A program made the position numbers and the translations under genes. DNA of 5,500 bases from an uncultured Oscillospiraceae bacterium (GTDB taxonomy: Bacteria; Bacillota_A; Clostridia; Oscillospirales; Oscillospiraceae), in NCBI GenBank assembly GCA_910579155.1, contig CAJTTS010000175.1, positions 1-5,500 of the forward strand. The letters run 5' to 3'. Below are positions 1 through 5,211 of the stretch, in pieces. How positions within the stretch are numbered: position 1 is the stretch's first letter; each line of letters begins with the position of its first letter. The notes under the pieces are model-generated. The model was not told where the DNA came from and searched no databases. It worked only from the letters and a program-made list of their open reading frames with translations.

Positions 1-1
1 C

Positions 2-478
2 TTCAAGCTGTGCCGGTACACCGTCTTTGCCGAGGACAACTCCTTCCAGTATTTCACCTTTCGGGAGTACCTGTCCTATGTGGCGGCGGCGTACAAAAAA
101 GAACTGCCGGACGTGGCAGAACTGGTGCGGGGCTTTCACTTTGAGGACTACACCGACACGTTGCTGAAGGATCTGTCCACCGGCAACAAGAAAAAAGCGT
201 TCCTGATTACGGCATTTGCCCTGAGACCGGAACTGCTTCTACTGGACGAGCCGGTGAACGGACTGGACTTCCAGAGCACGGAGTACCTGTACCATTTGAT
301 CGCCGGATATAAGGAGCACGGAACAGTTCTCTTCTCCTCCCACATTCTGGAGAGCATCACCCTGACCTCCGACCGGGTATTGGTGCTGGAGGAGGGGCAG
401 ATCCGGCGGAGCTATGAGGGCGGCGAGATCAACGCCGCAAACATTCGGGAGGCCCTGCATGGTGAAAATGAGCTTTGA
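2..478 (+). CDS. ABC transporter ATP-binding protein, ABC-2 exporter type (5' truncated by window edge)
   Basis: This is the C-terminal 158 residues of a cytoplasmic ATPase that would power the membrane protein encoded next to it. The reading frame is open from base 2, so the start codon and the Walker A loop lie outside the window. Visible parts, numbered from the first codon: a Q-loop-like segment VFAEDNSF (8-15) with Glu where Gln is usual, a signature LSTGN (58-62) in place of LSGGQ, Walker B LLLLDEP (78-84), D-loop NGLD (86-89) and the switch His in SSH (114). All residues needed for ATP hydrolysis in this part are present. The LSTGNKKK form and the short tail after the H-loop are typical of single-domain ATPases of ABC-2 drug, peptide or bacteriocin-type exporters. 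The substrate cannot be told. The stop overlaps the permease start, so the two are one translationally coupled operon. Confidence 0.93.
   Translation, partial: FKLCRYTVFAEDNSFQYFTFREYLSYVAAAYKKELPDVAELVRGFHFEDYTDTLLKDLSTGNKKKAFLITAFALRPELLLLDEPVNGLDFQSTEYLYHLIAGYKEHGTVLFSSHILESITLTSDRVLVLEEGQIRRSYEGGEINAANIREALHGENEL
447..452 (+). promoter_or_regulatory. Ribosome binding site that sets the permease start
   Basis: GGGAGG lies inside the end of the ATPase gene, 6 nt before the ATG at 459. The next in-frame ATG (468) would be 15 nt away and the upstream in-frame ATG at 414 has no such site, so 459 is the preferred start. Confidence 0.6.
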
Positions 479-1478
479 TGTAACCGCCAAGAAGCTGTTC
501 GGCGTGAAATATGAGCGGCTGGCCCGGACGCTTTTTCTCGATCTGGTGGTCTTTTGGGGTCTGTATATCTCCGGGCTTCAGGTGAAAATTGCCCCCGCCA
601 TCCTGTATCTGATGACCGGCGCCTTCTCCGCCGGGGTCATGTGGCAGGCCCTCTCTTCCGGGGATAACAGGGGCAACATGGAAAATATGTTCATGCTCCC
701 TTTCAAGGGACGGAGTTTGGTGCTTTCCTATACGGCCGCGCTGGGGGCCTACACGCTGCTGACCAAAACTACTGGGCTGTTGGCCGTGGTTTGGGCGGTC
801 GCGGACTGGAGCTGGGCGGATATTTTGGGGAGTATTCTTTGCGCCTTAACCGCCATTGTGGTGGTATCCTGTCTCTATCCCTTGCGCCTGGGGCGTACAG
901 ACGCCTACGCCTTTTATGTCCGGCCAACCAGCCGCAGGCGGACGGTCAAATCCTGCCGCCGTTACTCCGTATGGCGTTATCTGTTCCGCTACCTGATGGC
1001 CCACAAGAATTATCTGGTCAACACTGTGGCCATGTGGGGAGTGGCCTGTGTCCTGCCGGTGCTGCTGGGGCAGATGGAGGCCCGGTTCGTCCTGCCAATC
1101 GGCTTTGCCATCCTTTCCCTGAACACCCCCATCTGCATCCTGCTGTCCTGCGACCCAGCGCTGGAGCGGGCGGTGCGGTTCCTGCCCGGACAGCAAAAGG
1201 CGTTCTGTGTTCCCTATTGCCTGTTCATTTTCGGGTGCAATCTGGCGGCGGATATTGTTTTCTTGTGCAACTGGCAAATCCAGATCGGTGGGATTGTCCC
1301 GCTCCATGCTTTGGCGGCGGCGGCCTTCGCTCTGCTGAGTGCGGCTGGCTCTGTTCTGCTGGAGTGGCACTGCCCCATCCGGGGATGGAAAATCGAAAGC
1401 GACCTCTGGCACCACCCGCGAAAATATGTTGTGCCAGCCGTCATGCTCCTGCTGTCCGGATTGGTGGGCATGATCTGA
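459..1478 (+). CDS. ABC-2-type transporter permease (polytopic membrane protein)
   Basis: A 339-residue integral membrane protein, probably the transmembrane half of the exporter whose ATPase lies just upstream. It has about eight or nine hydrophobic segments, roughly at residues 24-40, 44-64, 86-115, 118-142, 185-204, 208-230, 248-270, 276-302 and 322-338. A basic cytoplasmic stretch (PTSRRRTVKSCRR, 156-168) separates the N- and C-terminal halves. There is no signal peptide and no attached ATPase. Near the C-terminus is a distinctive charged/aromatic loop, WKIESDLWHHPRKY (310-323), before the last helix. The start at 459 overlaps the ATPase gene by 20 nt and has an SD 6 nt upstream. Assignment rests on hydropathy and on the neighbouring ATPase rather than on a recognised permease motif, so the role is inferred and the substrate unknown. 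A hairpin follows the stop codon, suggesting it is the last gene of its operon. Confidence 0.82.
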   Translation: MVKMSFDVTAKKLFGVKYERLARTLFLDLVVFWGLYISGLQVKIAPAILYLMTGAFSAGVMWQALSSGDNRGNMENMFMLPFKGRSLVLSYTAALGAYTLLTKTTGLLAVVWAVADWSWADILGSILCALTAIVVVSCLYPLRLGRTDAYAFYVRPTSRRRTVKSCRRYSVWRYLFRYLMAHKNYLVNTVAMWGVACVLPVLLGQMEARFVLPIGFAILSLNTPICILLSCDPALERAVRFLPGQQKAFCVPYCLFIFGCNLAADIVFLCNWQIQIGGIVPLHALAAAAFALLSAAGSVLLEWHCPIRGWKIESDLWHHPRKYVVPAVMLLLSGLVGMI

Positions 1479-1482
1479 AAAA

Positions 1483-1530
1483 CACTGAGACGCGCGAAGC
1501 CATCCGGCGTCTCAGTGCTTTCTGGAATTT
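1483..1530 (+). terminator. Probable intrinsic terminator of the ABC-2 operon
   Basis: A perfect 11-bp stem pairs 1483-1493 (CACTGAGACGC) with 1507-1517 (GCGTCTCAGTG) around a 13-nt loop, 4 nt after the permease stop. The following run is T-rich but interrupted (CTTTCTGGAATTTTT), so termination may be incomplete. Its place between a stop codon and a promoter supports the call. Confidence 0.62.
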
Positions 1531-1542
1531 TTCCTTGTATGA

Positions 1543-1571
1543 TTGTGAAAATACTCGCATTCCTTTATACT
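1543..1571 (+). promoter_or_regulatory. Candidate sigma-A promoter for the sigma factor/DUF2461 unit
   Basis: TTGTGA (1543-1548) and TATACT (1566-1571) are separated by 17 bp, the ideal spacing for a housekeeping promoter. A second TATACT follows at 1571-1576 but would need a 22-bp spacer. Transcription would start near 1578, leaving a leader of about 85 nt before the sigma factor ATG. A small inverted repeat (1578-1596) sits at the predicted start point. Confidence 0.6.
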
Positions 1572-1577
1572 ATACTA

Positions 1578-1596
1578 TTGCGGACATAACCCGCAA
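1578..1596. repeat. Small inverted repeat at the predicted transcription start
   Basis: TTGCGG (1578-1583) and CCGCAA (1591-1596) form a perfect 6-bp inverted repeat around ACATAAC. It lies just downstream of the -10 boxes of the sigma factor gene, so it could be an operator or a 5'-end hairpin in the mRNA. It is short enough to be chance. Confidence 0.35.
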
Positions 1597-1648
1597 AAAA
1601 TCTTCAGATACTTTGTCACAGATTCGGTTCGCGCCAGTCTAATCTTCC

Positions 1649-1656
1649 AGGAGGTG
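1649..1656 (+). promoter_or_regulatory. Strong ribosome binding site of the sigma factor gene
   Basis: AGGAGGTG is a near-perfect match to the anti-SD of 16S rRNA and ends 5 nt before the ATG at 1662, which fixes that start. Confidence 0.75.
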
Positions 1657-1661
1657 TTTTT

Positions 1662-2507
1662 ATGAACACAAAAGAAAATCAAGAACTATCCACGCTGATT
1701 GAGCAGGCCACTGCCGGGGATAAGGCTGCGCTGGAAACGGTGCTGGCAGGTGTGCAGGATCTGGTATTCAACCTGTCCTTGCGGATGCTGGGTACATTCC
1801 ACGACGCGGAGGATGCGTCTCAGGATATTCTTCTAAAGGTAATGACCCGCCTCTCCTCCTTCAAAGGGGACAGCACCTTCACCACCTGGGTGTTCCGCAT
1901 TGCGGTGAATCATCTCAAGGATTATAAAAAACATATGTTTGCACAGTTTCCTCTGAGCTTCGAGTTCTACGGAGATGACATCCGCAACGGGAAGATTCAG
2001 GATGTGCCTGACCTGACCCAAAATGTAGAGAAAGCGATTCTGGCTGAGGAGCTGAAGCTGTCCTGCACGAACGTCATGCTACAATGTCTGGACTCGGAGA
2101 GCCGCTGCATCTTCATATTAGGGACGATGTTCCGTGTTGACAGCCGGATCGCCGGAGACATCCTGGGCATCACCCCGGAAGCCTACCGTCAGCGGCTTTC
2201 CAGGGCGCGGAAAAAAATGGCTGACTTCCTTTCTGAATACTGCGGTGAATATGGAAAGGGAACCTGCCATTGTGCCAGCCGTGTCAACTATGCCATCCAG
2301 AATCACCGGATCGCCCCCGACCGGCTGGACTATACCGCCTCCAAGCCGAGTGATACCGCCGTGGAGGTGAAAGCGGCCATGGAGGAGATCGACGGATACT
2401 CCCAGCAATTCTCATTCTGCCGGGCATACCAGTCCACAGAGCGGTTTAAGCGGATGATCCGGGGCTTTCTGAATGGCCCGGCCTTTTCCACGGTTGCGGA
2501 AGCATAG
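1662..2507 (+). CDS. Sigma-70 family (ECF-like) RNA polymerase sigma factor with Cys-bearing C-terminal extension
   Basis: A 281-residue sigma factor that would direct RNA polymerase core to a dedicated promoter set. Region 2 spans about residues 24-90: DAEDASQDILLKV (48-60) is the core-binding helix and FKGDSTFTTWVFRIAVN (67-83) the -10 recognition part. Region 4 spans about 125-190 with the helix-turn-helix SRIAGDILGITPEAYRQRLS (161-180) and a basic end RARKK for -35 recognition. Regions 1 and 3 are absent, as in ECF factors. Unlike a minimal ECF factor of about 180-200 residues, it carries about 90 further residues, opening with Cys194, Cys202 and Cys204 (C-x7-C-x-C) followed by SRVNYAI. 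The Cys cluster could bind metal or sense redox state (inference). No anti-sigma gene is adjacent, so the tail may regulate activity in its place. It has its own promoter and a strong SD. The DUF2461 gene starts 11 nt after the stop and is surely co-transcribed. The promoters it recognises cannot be named from this window. Confidence 0.9.
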   Translation: MNTKENQELSTLIEQATAGDKAALETVLAGVQDLVFNLSLRMLGTFHDAEDASQDILLKVMTRLSSFKGDSTFTTWVFRIAVNHLKDYKKHMFAQFPLSFEFYGDDIRNGKIQDVPDLTQNVEKAILAEELKLSCTNVMLQCLDSESRCIFILGTMFRVDSRIAGDILGITPEAYRQRLSRARKKMADFLSEYCGEYGKGTCHCASRVNYAIQNHRIAPDRLDYTASKPSDTAVEVKAAMEEIDGYSQQFSFCRAYQSTERFKRMIRGFLNGPAFSTVAEA

Positions 2508-2511
2508 GAGG
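2506..2511 (+). promoter_or_regulatory. Ribosome binding site overlapping the sigma factor stop codon
   Basis: AGGAGG begins inside the TAG stop of the sigma factor gene and ends 7 nt before the ATG at 2519. This favours 2519 over the in-frame ATG at 2525 and implies translational coupling of the two genes. Confidence 0.65.
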
Positions 2512-2518
2512 CAGAGAT

Positions 2519-3202
2519 ATGGATATGCAGATGATTTTGGACTATCTGACCGAGCTAAGCGCCAACAACAACCGGGAATGGTATCACGCCCATAAGGCGG
2601 AGTACCAAGCGGCCAACGCACAGTTTGAGGAGTTGATCCAGGCGCTGATCCTCCGAATCGGAGAATTTGACGGCAGTATCCTCGGCCATGTCCCTAAGGA
2701 ACTGACTTTTAGGCTGGCTCGGGACACCAGGTTCAGCCATGACAAGTCCCCCTATAACCCCGCGTTCCGGGCGCACATCTCCTCCATGGGAAAGCTGCCC
2801 ATTCCGGCGGGCTATTACCTGATGCTCAAACCGGGCGGACAGTCCTTTTTGGGCGGCGGCCTGTTTGCTGATATGTTCAAGGCCGCTACCAGGATGGTGC
2901 GGGATTATATCTCGGAACATGGAAACGAATGGGATTCAATCATCACTGCACCATCCTTCCAGGAATGCTTTACCGTGAGCGGTACAGCACTGAAAAACGT
3001 CCCGGCTGGATACGAAAAAGAACATCCCCAGTCTGAATATCTGAAGCATAAAAGCTGGTATTTGGAATATCCGGTTCAGGATGAAGAGCTCGCGGACGGC
3101 GAGTTGTTCCTGTCCAAAGCTGTGGACATTTTCTATCAGATGAAGCCGTTTAATGATTATTTGAACAAAGCTCTTGTAGGTTTCCAGATGCCAGAGCGAT
3201 AA
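2519..3202 (+). CDS. DUF2461 family protein (TIGR02453-like)
   Basis: A 227-residue, apparently cytoplasmic protein with no signal peptide or membrane helix. I recognise it as DUF2461 from the central block FRLARDTRFSHDKSPYN (64-80), where the R-D-T-R-F-S-x-D-K-S-P-Y core is the hallmark of the family. It is followed by the GYYLMLKPGGQSFLGGGLF segment (98-116) and, later, KHKSWYLEY (176-184). The N-terminal NNNREWYHAHKAEYQ (16-30) is also typical: family members begin with a short helix followed by N-x-x-W/F. The length is normal for the family, so the gene looks complete. The biochemical function is unknown, and none is claimed here. It lies 11 nt behind the sigma factor with an SD overlapping the upstream stop, so the two are made together. 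A long hairpin follows the stop. Confidence 0.9.
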   Translation: MDMQMILDYLTELSANNNREWYHAHKAEYQAANAQFEELIQALILRIGEFDGSILGHVPKELTFRLARDTRFSHDKSPYNPAFRAHISSMGKLPIPAGYYLMLKPGGQSFLGGGLFADMFKAATRMVRDYISEHGNEWDSIITAPSFQECFTVSGTALKNVPAGYEKEHPQSEYLKHKSWYLEYPVQDEELADGELFLSKAVDIFYQMKPFNDYLNKALVGFQMPER

Positions 3203-3237
3203 ATCTAAGGAGCGAGTCCGAAAAAATTACCGAATAG

Positions 3238-3280
3238 AAGTGATCGGACGGGGCCTGTTTGAGCCTCGTCCGATCACTTT
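3238..3280 (+). terminator. Long hairpin, probable terminator of the sigma factor/DUF2461 operon
   Basis: A 17-pair stem (one G-U) joins 3238-3254 (AAGTGATCGGACGGGGC) to 3263-3279 (GCCTCGTCCGATCACTT) with an 8-nt loop. The stem is very stable, but the T-run after it is only CTTTAT, so the terminator may be inefficient or factor-assisted. On the minus strand the stem is followed, after about 10 nt, by TTTTTT (complement of the A-run at 3221-3226), which is too far to be standard. No other gene function is seen in 3203-3330. Confidence 0.65.
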
Positions 3281-3333
3281 ATAGGTGCAGGTTTTTGAAA
3301 ACGAAAGTTTTTTGAAAAAGACAGACCGTTGTA

Positions 3334-3350
3334 ACATTTTGCGGACATTT
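3334..3350 (+). promoter_or_regulatory. Predicted response-regulator binding site at the regulator's own promoter (11-bp direct repeat)
   Basis: ACATTT at 3334-3339 recurs at 3345-3350, an exact 11-bp period, one helical turn and the usual half-site spacing for OmpR/PhoB-type regulators. The first copy occupies the position of the -35 box. The same arrangement is found before the ABC gene at 5141-5157. Autoregulation by the encoded regulator is inferred. Confidence 0.5.
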
Positions 3351-3353
3351 ATC

Positions 3354-3362
3354 TGTTATACT
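3354..3362 (+). promoter_or_regulatory. Extended -10 promoter of the response regulator/kinase operon
   Basis: TATACT (3357-3362) is preceded by TGT (3354-3356), giving an extended -10. There is no good TTGACA 16-18 bp upstream; that position is filled by the ACATTT repeat, as expected for an activator-dependent promoter. Start of transcription is expected near 3369, very close to the SD at 3375-3383, so the leader is short. Confidence 0.6.
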
Positions 3363-3389
3363 GCCCTTATCACCAAAGGAGGACGGGCC

Positions 3390-4079
3390 ATGAAACGGAT
3401 ACTGATTGTCGAGGACGATGCCCTTTTGAATAAAACTTTAGCCTACAACCTGATTTCCGATGGCTGGGATGTCGCCCCTGCTCTGAATGCCAAAACTGCC
3501 GCCAACCTGCTGGCCGGGAGGTCATATGACCTGGTGCTGCTGGATATCAATCTGCCCGATGGGAACGGCTACGACCTGTGCAGGCTGATTAAGCCGGAGC
3601 ACCCTGACACGGTGGTGATCTTCCTCACCGCCAACGACCAGGAGTGCGACCAGCTCCGGGGTTATGAGGCGGGAGCGGTGGACTACATCACCAAGCCCTT
3701 CTCAATAGGGGCCTTGCAGCGGAAAATCCGCGCCATGTTCGCCATGCTGGAGCACCACAAGCCGACAAAGGATCTCTACGATGACGGCAGGCTGTTCCTG
3801 GACTTCTCGGAACAGTCCGCCACCTTGAACGGGAAGCCCCTGACCCTCTCTCCCATGGAGTACAAGATGCTGTATCTGTTTTGCAAAAATCCCCGTCAGG
3901 TTCTGACCCGACAGCGGCTTTTGGAGCGACTGTGGGACGTGGACGAGAAATTTGTGGACGAGCACACTCTGACTACCTCGATCAGCCGCATCCGGGGCAA
4001 AATCGAGGCAGAGGGGGACACCTACATCAAGACCATCTACGGCATCGGCTATCAGTGGACAGGGGGTGAGCGGAAATGA
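3390..4079 (+). CDS. Two-component response regulator, OmpR/PhoB family
   Basis: A 229-residue DNA-binding regulator activated by phosphate transfer from the kinase encoded next to it. The receiver domain (about 1-118) has the acidic pair Asp9/Asp10, phospho-acceptor Asp52 in LLDINLPDG, Thr80 in VVIFLT and Lys102 in TKPF, so all active-site residues are present. The C-terminal winged helix (about 128-226) includes LTLSPMEYKMLYLF (141-154) and the recognition-helix part DEHTLTTSISRIRGKIE (180-196), ending in the wing GIGYQW. The start at 3390 is fixed by AAAGGAGGA ending 7 nt before it and by the usual MKRILIVEDD beginning. The open frame extends back to an ATG at 3285, but that would run through the promoter. 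The stop overlaps the kinase start (ATGA). Repeats in front of this gene and of the ABC gene are the probable binding sites. Context suggests a BceR-like role in envelope or peptide-antibiotic stress. Confidence 0.95.
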   Translation: MKRILIVEDDALLNKTLAYNLISDGWDVAPALNAKTAANLLAGRSYDLVLLDINLPDGNGYDLCRLIKPEHPDTVVIFLTANDQECDQLRGYEAGAVDYITKPFSIGALQRKIRAMFAMLEHHKPTKDLYDDGRLFLDFSEQSATLNGKPLTLSPMEYKMLYLFCKNPRQVLTRQRLLERLWDVDEKFVDEHTLTTSISRIRGKIEAEGDTYIKTIYGIGYQWTGGERK

Positions 4080-5101
4080 GGCGTATGCCCGTCAAAACCA
4101 TGTTTCTGCTGGTGGAGGGCGGCGCGGCTGTCTCCATGGTGGCACTTTCCTTCCTCCTCTCCGTCATGACCGGCCAGGGGTGGGTGCTGCTAGCCGGTGT
4201 ACTGCTGACGGCCTGCGCACTGGTGTGGCTGTTCCTTCTGACGCTGTTTTTTGCCAAACGGCTGTCCCAATTTACCAGCGACCTGTGCCAGACCATGGAC
4301 AGCATGATTACCGGCGGCCAGGAGCCGTCCAGAGCCGAAGACCGTGAGACCATCTTCGCCCGCATCAGCTACCGCCTCTCCCGCCTGTACGGCATCCTCC
4401 AGGAAAACCGGCGCAGGGTGGACGAGGAGCGGCGGGAACTGCAAACCCTGGTATCAGACATCTCCCATCAGGTGAAGACGCCGGTGGCAAATCTGAAAAT
4501 GGTGACGGACACCCTGCTGGCAAAGCCAGTTACCGAGCAGGAGCGGCGGGACTTCTTACAGGGTATCCGCAGCCAGACGGACAAGCTGGAATTTCTGGTG
4601 CAGTCCATGGGAAAAGCCTCCCGCCTGGAAACCGGGGCCATCACACTGGAGAAGAAAGACGGCCCGCTGTTGGACACCCTGGCCCAGGCCATGAGCGGCA
4701 TCGTCTACGGCGCGGAGCAAAAGGGCATTTCTGTCGCAGTACAGTGCCCGGAGGATCTGCGGGTGTTCCACGACGGCAAGTGGACGGCGGAGGCCCTGTT
4801 CAATCTGCTGGACAACGCGGTGAAGTACACCCCGGCGGGCGGGAAGATCAGCGTATCGGTGGAGCAGTGGGAGATGTACGTCAAGCTGGATGTGACCGAC
4901 ACCGGCAGGGGCATCCCGGAGAGCCGGCAAGCCGCTATCTTCCGGCGCTTTTACCGGGAGGAGGAGGTCCACGACCAGCCGGGGGTGGGCATCGGCCTGT
5001 ATCTGGCCCGGGAGATCGTCACCCGGCAGGGCGGCTATATCAAGGTGACCTCGGAGGTTGGCCGGGGGTCTACCTTTTCCGTGTTCCTGCCCCGGCGATA
5101 A
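4076..5101 (+). CDS. Sensor histidine kinase, intramembrane-sensing type
   Basis: A 341-residue inner-membrane kinase paired with the regulator upstream (4-nt ATGA overlap). Two hydrophobic segments (about 8-31 and 36-60) are joined by only a few residues (TGQGW), so there is no extracellular sensor domain. A linker of about 60 residues with a coiled-coil character (100-122) leads to the dimerisation and phosphotransfer domain with His131 in the H-box DISHQVKTP. The ATPase domain shows the N-box LLDNAVKYTP (Asn247), G1 DTGRGI (275-280), F-box IFRRFYR (288-294) and G2 GVGIGLYL (303-310), all intact. Such loop-less kinases (BceS type) commonly sense through a partner ABC transporter rather than by binding a ligand directly. 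The ABC ATPase gene starting 110 nt downstream fits this. The signal is inferred to be a cell-wall-active peptide or similar stress; the sequence does not name it. Confidence 0.94.
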   Translation: MRRMPVKTMFLLVEGGAAVSMVALSFLLSVMTGQGWVLLAGVLLTACALVWLFLLTLFFAKRLSQFTSDLCQTMDSMITGGQEPSRAEDRETIFARISYRLSRLYGILQENRRRVDEERRELQTLVSDISHQVKTPVANLKMVTDTLLAKPVTEQERRDFLQGIRSQTDKLEFLVQSMGKASRLETGAITLEKKDGPLLDTLAQAMSGIVYGAEQKGISVAVQCPEDLRVFHDGKWTAEALFNLLDNAVKYTPAGGKISVSVEQWEMYVKLDVTDTGRGIPESRQAAIFRRFYREEEVHDQPGVGIGLYLAREIVTRQGGYIKVTSEVGRGSTFSVFLPRR

Positions 5102-5105
5102 ACTG

Positions 5106-5122
5106 TTCACAAAAAATTCACA
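5106..5122 (+). promoter_or_regulatory. Second 11-bp direct repeat, upstream of the ABC gene promoter
   Basis: TTCACA at 5106-5111 is repeated exactly at 5117-5122, again with an 11-bp period, just after the kinase stop. The ACA cores at 5109 and 5120 precede those at 5141 and 5152 by 21 bp (about two turns), so these could be auxiliary half-sites for the same regulator. It resembles the TTAACA-N5 arrangement of Bacillus PhoP boxes in form only. A-rich sequence makes chance repeats easier. Confidence 0.4.
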
Positions 5123-5140
5123 TTCAAAGCTCCGATTCGG

Positions 5141-5169
5141 ACATTTCTGTGACATTTGGATTTTACCAT
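5141..5169 (+). promoter_or_regulatory. Predicted regulator-dependent promoter of the ABC transporter gene
   Basis: ACATTT at 5141-5146 and 5152-5157 (11-bp period; GACATTT in both copies) is followed after 6 bp by TACCAT (5164-5169), a weak -10. The spacing equals that at 3334-3362: repeat, 5 bp, repeat, 6 bp, -10. The poor -10 and the lack of a TTGACA box fit a promoter that needs an activator. No terminator is seen between the kinase and this gene, so read-through from the upstream operon is also possible. Confidence 0.5.
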
Positions 5170-5211
5170 GGCTCTGCAACAGGCGAACAGCCGTGAAAGG
5201 AGCAGACGAAA

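Noticed and set aside
414..458. Longer permease start at ATG 414
   Set aside because: It would add 15 residues of non-hydrophobic sequence read out of frame from the ATPase C-terminus and has no SD; 459 has GGGAGG at 6 nt.
846..1415. 189-codon minus-strand open frame inside the permease gene
   Set aside because: Low-complexity, Gln/Gly/Pro-rich translation with no recognisable motif, lying wholly opposite a convincing membrane protein gene.
791..1642. 283-codon open frame on the + strand overlapping the permease
   Set aside because: Gly/Pro/Ala-rich shadow of the GC-rich permease gene that runs through the terminator and promoter of the next operon; no domain and no SD.
1613..1643. TTGTCA ... 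TCTAAT as a promoter for the sigma factor
   Set aside because: The 19-bp spacer is long and the start of transcription would fall on the ribosome binding site, making a useless leader; the 1543-1571 promoter is far better.
3291..3320. Direct repeat GTTTTTGAAAA / GTTTTTTGAAAAA upstream of the regulator promoter
   Set aside because: Simple T/A tracts of low complexity; could help as an UP-like or bent segment, but nothing distinguishes it from chance.
3331..3356. GTAAC at 3331 as a -35 for an ECF sigma factor, tying the regulator to the sigma factor upstream
   Set aside because: No matching second element (such as CGTC) at the proper spacing, and a clear extended -10 for the housekeeping sigma factor is present.
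3285..3389. Longer response regulator start at ATG-type codon 3285
   Set aside because: The added 35 residues would be encoded by the promoter and operator region; the protein family starts at MKRILIVEDD, with an SD right before 3390.
4556..5179. 207-codon minus-strand open frame inside the kinase gene
   Set aside because: Lies opposite the conserved catalytic domain of the kinase, no motif, and no ribosome site; a codon-bias shadow.
5170..5193. GGCT/AGCC hairpin in the leader of the ABC gene, possible attenuator
   Set aside because: Only four pairs close a large interrupted loop and no T-run follows; not a credible terminator or riboswitch.
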